From positions 1 through 28,855 of the IMG/VR virus record IMGVR_UViG_3300008117_000792: 28,855 bases of DNA; one strand, 5' to 3'. The notes below the pieces were generated by a model. It saw only the letters and a list, made by a program, of their open reading frames with translations. It made no database searches and was not told the origin of the DNA. A program made the position numbers and the translations under genes. The stretch's first letter is position 1; each line of letters begins with the position of its first letter. Source of the DNA: a virus. This document shows, one piece after another, positions 24,018 to 28,855 of the stretch.

Positions 24018-25191
24018 CGGTCCTGTAGAAGAAAAAATTAAAAAAGACTTTGGTTCTTACGAAGAATTCAAAAAACAATTCACGGAAAAATCACAAAAGA
24101 ATTTTGGTTCAGGATGGTGTTGGTTGGTAATTAATGGTCAAGGTAAATTAAAAATTGTTACGACATCAAACCAAGATAACCCATTAATGAATACCGTCAA
24201 AGATGGTGGATATCCAATATTGGGTCTTGATTTGTGGGAACACGCATATTATTTAAGATACCAAAACAAAAAAGATGAATATATAGGAAAATTTTTCTCA
24301 GTTATTAATTGGGACTTTGTTAACACACTTCTTATATCTAAAAACGAAAAAAAACTTAACGAAGAAAAGTTAGCTGGTGAATTACTTGTTGAAACAAGAG
24401 AAAGTATAGGTTGTTCAACAACAGAGGTTAAAGAAATAAACAAAATGTTTTCAATGAACACACAAGTAAAATATAAATTCATGAATACAATCAACACAAT
24501 CATGAAAGAAAAATTTTCAGAATATTGGTTTGAAAAAGACCAATATGAACCAGGTTCAATGTCAGGAATTTATAATTACGGAAAACCAGGTCGTTCAGTT
24601 ATTAACAAATTAAATACAAATTACAGTTCGTTTTGTATTTTGATGAATGATTTAAATTTTTATTTAATTAAAAACAATATAAAACCTATATCATTTGGGG
24701 ATAAAGATAAATTTGCACAAATTAAAGAAGTTGAAAGATTTACAAAATATCTTTATGATTTAAGAGACCGAATCTTTAACTTGTCAACATCTAAAACTTT
24801 TCAAAATATTGTACAGAAATTAGTACAAACCGATTCCAAAGGTGAGGAAAGAGAAGATATTACTGTTATAGCATTAAGAAAAATATTTGGAACTGAAGAC
24901 GTTCACAAAATTGGTGGATTGGGTTCTGAAGAAGATATGATTTCGGGTGTTGATGCGATTATTAATAAAGATGGTCAAAGATTGACAGCACAAATTAAAC
25001 CATTTAGTGGTGTAAAAGATTTTAATGATGATAGTGTTATGGTGTTCGGAGCGAGCGCACCAAAACAATATAAAACTGATTATTTAGTTTTTAATAATAA
25101 AAACAAGACAGTCGTATTCAAAAATCAAAATACAAAAATTATTGATGGTAATTATGTATTTCCAAAATCAAACATATTTGGAGATATTTGA
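23944..25191 (+). pseudogene. C-terminal SOD domain fused to a PD-(D/E)xK nuclease-like domain
   Basis: Open frame of 415 codons; TTG 23944 is the nominal start, but the sequence is SOD-like only from about codon 17 ([20 protein letters not shown]). Residues 20-125 are the Fe/Mn SOD C-terminal domain: [31 protein letters not shown] (Mn-type glutamine), [12 protein letters not shown] with both C-terminal metal ligands (Asp, His), and [11 protein letters not shown]. The N-terminal ligands (His26 and His81 in E. coli SodA) are absent. Residues about 130-320 are helical and unrecognised. Residues about 325-400 hold [20 protein letters not shown], an acidic residue then Q-x-K after a strand, as in PD-(D/E)xK nucleases. 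An SOD-nuclease fusion is unusual. Dismutase activity is unlikely as it stands; nuclease activity is possible but unproven. Gene integrity is uncertain. Confidence 0.62.
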
Positions 25192-25198
25192 TATTTAT
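25192..25198 (+). promoter_or_regulatory. TATTTAT element upstream of the neck-like gene
   Basis: TATTTAT(AAAGAAG) on the plus strand, starting one base after the preceding stop codon and ending 7 bases before the ATG at 25206. Confidence 0.38.
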
Positions 25199-25205
25199 AA
25201 AGAAG

Positions 25206-26321
25206 ATGGCAATTATTGTAGAACCAGAAAGAAGTAAACTCTATAGAAGAATTAAAGCCCTTCTTGGTGCACCTGTTAGAGGTGTTGAGTTAGAAGATGA
25301 GCAAATGGACTCATTATTAGAACTTGCGATTGGGGATTACGAACAATATATTTTAGATTGGTTAATTGAAGCACAATGGACTTCTTTATATGGACTGAAC
25401 CTTGACGAACAGTCTTTAACAAGGGCACTTACCAAAAGAAGTTTAGATTGGGAAACACAATACACTTACGCATATTCAAAGATAGTTGGATTACAAGCTG
25501 GTGGTGATTGGGTACTTAAAAAAGATTATGTTGATTTGGTTCCGAACCAACAAATTTATGAAATACCTAAGGGTCGTGAAATTAATGAACTTTTATGGTT
25601 CATGAGAGCCGAATTAAACAATTCATTATTCGACCCATTTATGGGTGGATTTGGAGGATTTGGTGGAACTGGATTAGGTGGTCCTGGCGGATTTGCACAA
25701 TTTGGTGCAAGTGGAAGTTATTTTATGATGCCAGCGTTTGACGTTGTGTTAAGAATGGCGGATAGAAATCTCAAACAAAGAATGATTGTTGGTGATTTGA
25801 CATATAGAATTACAGCATTGCCTGAAGGAAAAAAAGCATTACACTTATACAACACACCTGGTGGAAGATTTGATTTTTCAAATATTGGATTTAACGAATA
25901 TAGATGTTGGTATTGGTACTACGATACTGATGGTGACCGTGATGATTGTTTGGCTGCAAATCCTGACATTGTTAGATTACCATCTGACATACCATTAGAA
26001 GCGTTAAATTGGCAGGACCTTAATACACCCGCACAACAATGGGTTAGAAGATGGTTTACCGCTTACTGTAAAGAAACATTAGGTCGTATTTATGGTAAAT
26101 ACAGTGGTAACCTTAAAACCCCTGACTCTGAACTAACATTGGACTACACATCTTTGTTAGGTGAGGCTAAAGATGAAAGAGCAAAACTTGAAGAAGAATT
26201 AAAATTACGTCTTGAAAGATTAAGTCCTGTTAAACAAATGGAAAAGGAAGCCTTAATTGCTGAAAACCTAAATAAACAATTAAAATATAGAGCGTTCCCA
26301 AGTCCCTATAATGTAATTTAA
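25206..26321 (+). CDS. Putative neck/head-completion protein (gp13-like candidate)
   Basis: 371 residues from ATG 25206; an in-frame TTG at 25188 would overlap the previous gene. The N-terminal part (PERSKLYRRIKALLGAPVRG, VELEDEQMDSLLELAIGDYE, YILDWLIEAQW) is helical and strand-like in a way I associate with T4-like neck proteins. Next come ALTKRSLDWETQYTYAYSKI, WVLKKDYVDLVPNQQIYEIP and GREINELLWFM. Residues about 142-163 form a Gly/Phe-rich loop (FMGGFGGFGGTGLGGPGG). A strand-rich domain follows (MIVGDLTYRITALPEGKKAL), then a helical C-terminus ending AFPSPYNVI. It is cotranscribed with the 111-residue gene 4 bases downstream. A head-tail connector role similar to gp13 is an inference from pattern and phage context; no catalytic motif is seen. 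Confidence 0.5.
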   Translation: MAIIVEPERSKLYRRIKALLGAPVRGVELEDEQMDSLLELAIGDYEQYILDWLIEAQWTSLYGLNLDEQSLTRALTKRSLDWETQYTYAYSKIVGLQAGGDWVLKKDYVDLVPNQQIYEIPKGREINELLWFMRAELNNSLFDPFMGGFGGFGGTGLGGPGGFAQFGASGSYFMMPAFDVVLRMADRNLKQRMIVGDLTYRITALPEGKKALHLYNTPGGRFDFSNIGFNEYRCWYWYYDTDGDRDDCLAANPDIVRLPSDIPLEALNWQDLNTPAQQWVRRWFTAYCKETLGRIYGKYSGNLKTPDSELTLDYTSLLGEAKDERAKLEEELKLRLERLSPVKQMEKEALIAENLNKQLKYRAFPSPYNVI

Positions 26322-26325
26322 TTTT

Positions 26326-26661
26326 ATGCCAATATTAAGGAGTATACCGAGTAAAAAAATTATTAACGGAATTGAAGTAAAAACATCTGAGGTCGCTTTA
26401 ATTTCCGAATCAAATTACACAACAACAGGTGAATACGCAATTGTGATTAAAACTGTTGAACATTGTGATTTGTTATTAGATAGTAAAACAACTGACCACA
26501 TTGTTGTCAAAGCTCTTACCAAAGTTACAATTAGACCCGATAAGAGCAAAATTGACGAACAATATGATGAAGTTGAAATTGGAAAAGGTGCATGTGTTGA
26601 GTTTCACTTTATAGGTGGAAACTGGTACATCTTATCTTCAGACGGTCTCAAATTGGACTAA
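26326..26661 (+). CDS. Small beta-rich hypothetical protein, 111 aa
   Basis: 111 residues, mostly alternating hydrophobic strands (YAIVIKTVEHCDLLLDS, THxIVVKALTKVTIRPDK-like stretches) and ending GNWYILSSDGLKLD. The terminal 'GNWYILSSDG' strand is common in small phage virion or decoration proteins with beta-sandwich or beta-helix folds, so a structural role is possible, but I do not recognise the family. The ATG at 26326 is 4 bases after the preceding stop with no Shine-Dalgarno, suggesting translational coupling. Its last 24 bases overlap the convergent DNA polymerase gene. Confidence 0.62.
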   Translation: MPILRSIPSKKIINGIEVKTSEVALISESNYTTTGEYAIVIKTVEHCDLLLDSKTTDHIVVKALTKVTIRPDKSKIDEQYDEVEIGKGACVEFHFIGGNWYILSSDGLKLD

Positions 26662-28855
26662 TTCTTGTTCCCATCCATCTTCAGCTAAATCATAGATATA
26701 GTCAGGACTAATACCAACCCTATCCCAAAACTTCACTTCTTGTTCAGAAACCGTTAAAACATCTACCAATTTATCTTGGTCGGTATCCTCGAAAGGGTGA
26801 CCATTGATTAATTGACATTGTTCTTTTGTATAGAATTCCCTCTTACTTGGGTTATCAATAATCAAAGAATCTCTAACATCATCTTTAAACACAACCATCA
26901 AAGGTTCAATACGTTTGTTAAATGTTGTTATTGCTCTCGCTATATTATACTCACCCAACATATCAGGATTTCTTTCAAGTTCCTCATTGTCCAATCTATA
27001 GGCATTGATTACCAATGAGTCAACTTTTTTAACAACATCACCATGTGATGCTTTTGTACCGTTGTTAACATAAAAAATTACATCACCCAAGTTAGCCGCA
27101 ATACCATCATGAATAATAAGTTCCATATGTGCTTGTCTTGACATCATACTTCCTGATTTGGTTTTTTGACCACATCTTACTTTGTAATCCTCAATAGAAA
27201 TTTTAACTTTAGCACGAGACGCAATTTGTTTTAATGGAATTTGTTTGTTAAAGATTTTTTCTAAGTATTCATAATACCACTCAACAAATTGTTGACCTTC
27301 ACCCATCAATAACATTTTAATTCCTTTGTCCAAAAACGCCTCAATATATAATGGTAATTTCTTTGATTTGATTGTGTTACCAACCAATTTAATTTTACCT
27401 TTGTCTGTCATCAAGGCGTAGTTCTTACGTGCCAAGTTAATACAAGATGGCCAAACACCATCATTATCTAATGCCATTTCACCTTTCATGAACAAGTCAT
27501 TATATTCCGCAATGTCAGCAGCGGCACCTGAATACTCTTTACCTTCTTTAACTTTCCAATTCAAACCTTTACCAATGTATTTACGAGATTCAACATCCAC
27601 AGGTGATGAAAAGTTCACACCGTCCGTATCCATTACCAATGGGTCATATCCACGATTCATAAAGAACTTAATCATTTGACGTAGATATTGTCTACCTGTA
27701 CAAGTAATCCTCTCACCCTGATTCATGTCACCCCAGTGAAATACTTGAGGTGCAGATAACGCTCCAAACATTGAGTTAATGAAAATCTTAATTGGTAATT
27801 GTTTACGGTCATAAGATTTAGATTTTACAGGGTCACTCTTTTCAAACTCCTCCGCCAATTGTTTATACATAATACGAGCATTTCTAAAGTATGTTAACAT
27901 ACCTTTCATTACTCCTGTTATGTCACAATCAGGGAATACATCATGAACCAACTGAATTGATGGATATAGTGAACTAAAGTCAAGTTTCAATACATCGGTT
28001 GAATATCCAACTTTAACCAAACGTGACAATCCACCAACAAAGTCTTGTTTCTGTTGTTTAGCAGGAATTGCAAGTCCATGTTTATATGACCACGCTCTCA
28101 TTTGGATTTCCCAAAGTGTTGCGGTTCCCATTGTTGCAATTCTCTGATAAGTTGTTGGAACCAAAGAGGCCAACAGGAATGAACCCTGATTAAATTCTTC
28201 GTCAACCCTTAATGTCTCAATTAAGTCATCATCAAGGTATCTTTCAACAATGTTATCACCAGTTGTTTTAATATAAGTGTCATCTCTTCTTCCGCATACT
28301 TCATCCACCTTTGGGTCAATACCACATTTTTTGTATTTACCATTTTGTATATTTAACCAATAATCTTCCTTTTTGGCATACATGGAACCAATATCGGTAT
28401 GGTCAATGTAGATGCGGTCAGCATCTTCAGCTTCCAAATATTGAACAATGTATTTCAAACCCGCTGATTTGATATTTGAGTTAATTGCTTGTGCACGTCT
28501 TACCGAGTGTAATGCGTCAATAACATTATAACCCCAAATTGATGTTTGAGTATAATCTTCAATTTCGTTTGCAAGTTTCAACAAACCTTTTGATTGTGTA
28601 ATTGATTTTTCAGGGTTAAGTGATTTACAGATTCTTTTCATATCCAATCCCAAAGCTTTCGCCCTTTCAAATATCCAATGCCAGTCAAACGCAAATCCGT
28701 TATATGATACAATAATTGATGGTTTAATTTCGTGGATATAATTAAAAAAATCTATGATACCTTGTTTTTCCTGTTCCTCATTTGAACATTCAATAACCTT
28801 GTGAAACCCTTTGTTTGTCTTTAATCCAAACATGAATATTCTACCATCTTTTGGT
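26638..28855 (-). CDS. 43: Family B DNA polymerase (gp43-like), 5' end beyond the window
   Basis: 738 residues are visible; the frame is open to the right edge (reading PKDGRIF before the internal methionine at 28833), so exonuclease motif I lies outside. Seen: Exo II (SYNGFAFDW), Exo III (YLDDD), polymerase motif A (LDFSSLYPSI, ~residue 283 from that methionine), motif B (KIFINSMFG, ~348) and motif C (MDTDGV, ~400). The usual motif C is DTDS; here a glycine follows the two catalytic aspartates, which are intact. NLARKNYALM near 460 fits the KxY-type primer-template region. The C-terminus (WEQELVQFETV) has no obvious copy of the T4 clamp-binding tail. It is the replicative polymerase with proofreading, convergent with the 111-residue gene and overlapping it by 24 bases. 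Assignment is firm. Confidence 0.88.
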   Translation of the reverse strand, partial: PKDGRIFMFGLKTNKGFHKVIECSNEEQEKQGIIDFFNYIHEIKPSIIVSYNGFAFDWHWIFERAKALGLDMKRICKSLNPEKSITQSKGLLKLANEIEDYTQTSIWGYNVIDALHSVRRAQAINSNIKSAGLKYIVQYLEAEDADRIYIDHTDIGSMYAKKEDYWLNIQNGKYKKCGIDPKVDEVCGRRDDTYIKTTGDNIVERYLDDDLIETLRVDEEFNQGSFLLASLVPTTYQRIATMGTATLWEIQMRAWSYKHGLAIPAKQQKQDFVGGLSRLVKVGYSTDVLKLDFSSLYPSIQLVHDVFPDCDITGVMKGMLTYFRNARIMYKQLAEEFEKSDPVKSKSYDRKQLPIKIFINSMFGALSAPQVFHWGDMNQGERITCTGRQYLRQMIKFFMNRGYDPLVMDTDGVNFSSPVDVESRKYIGKGLNWKVKEGKEYSGAAADIAEYNDLFMKGEMALDNDGVWPSCINLARKNYALMTDKGKIKLVGNTIKSKKLPLYIEAFLDKGIKMLLMGEGQQFVEWYYEYLEKIFNKQIPLKQIASRAKVKISIEDYKVRCGQKTKSGSMMSRQAHMELIIHDGIAANLGDVIFYVNNGTKASHGDVVKKVDSLVINAYRLDNEELERNPDMLGEYNIARAITTFNKRIEPLMVVFKDDVRDSLIIDNPSKREFYTKEQCQLINGHPFEDTDQDKLVDVLTVSEQEVKFWDRVGISPDYIYDLAEDGWEQELVQFETV

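Noticed and set aside
1-28855. tRNA genes, CRISPR arrays, insertion sequences and homing endonucleases
   Set aside because: Non-coding gaps are short; no cloverleaf, repeat-spacer pattern, transposase or GIY-YIG/HNH motif was seen.

Overview
The window looks like part of a large, AT-rich (roughly two-thirds A+T) T4-like contractile-tail phage genome, probably an uncultured aquatic phage. Recognisable T4-type parts are the gp32-like ssDNA-binding protein, the family B DNA polymerase, the tail sheath (gp18-like), the tail tube (gp19-like), a gp26-type baseplate/tail-assembly protein, a probable tape measure and several very long baseplate proteins. Most starts lack a Shine-Dalgarno sequence and sit behind A/T-rich leaders. 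With the base composition this weakly suggests a Bacteroidota host (inference only). Coding density is very high; no tRNA, CRISPR array or insertion sequence was seen.

Layout. Bases 19-21961, almost all on the minus strand, form a late structural block that reads leftward: neck/tail-completion candidates (21961-20385), sheath (20099-17223), a 48-residue protein and a HAD-type phosphatase (17218-16218), tail tube (16104-15616), gp26-like protein with a second-frame extension (15550-14638), tape measure (14626-13028), baseplate proteins of 1551, 105, 835 and 1230 residues (12983-1850), two small unknown proteins, and gp32. A lone plus-strand gene for a ribbon-helix-helix-like regulator (20223-20393) interrupts this block beside a cluster of inverted repeats. 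From 22015 the plus strand carries an SNF2-type helicase, a broken superoxide dismutase joined to a nuclease-like domain, a probable neck protein and a small beta-rich protein. The DNA polymerase enters from the right edge on the minus strand and is cut by the window.

How it works together. Sheath, tube, assembly protein, tape measure and baseplate follow the usual order for contractile tails, with overlapping or abutting genes inside the baseplate cluster. A strong terminator after the tube gene and a hairpin at the sheath 3' end would let the two high-copy proteins be made in excess. A TATTTAT element lies on the coding strand upstream of ten genes that begin units, and is absent before gp32 and the helicase. 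It is a candidate late promoter element.

Most noteworthy: (1) a 60-codon second-frame extension with no usable start, reachable by a +1 shift at TTT TTT CGC just before the tape measure gene; (2) an SOD gene that has lost its central part, including both N-terminal metal-ligand histidines, and is joined to a PD-(D/E)xK-like domain; (3) a sheath gene whose conserved N-terminus is missing and whose only well-placed ATG is out of frame; (4) a long hairpin ending exactly at the gp32 start codon; (5) an RHH-like regulator with a cluster of possible operators. Items 2 and 3 could be real deletions or assembly artefacts.
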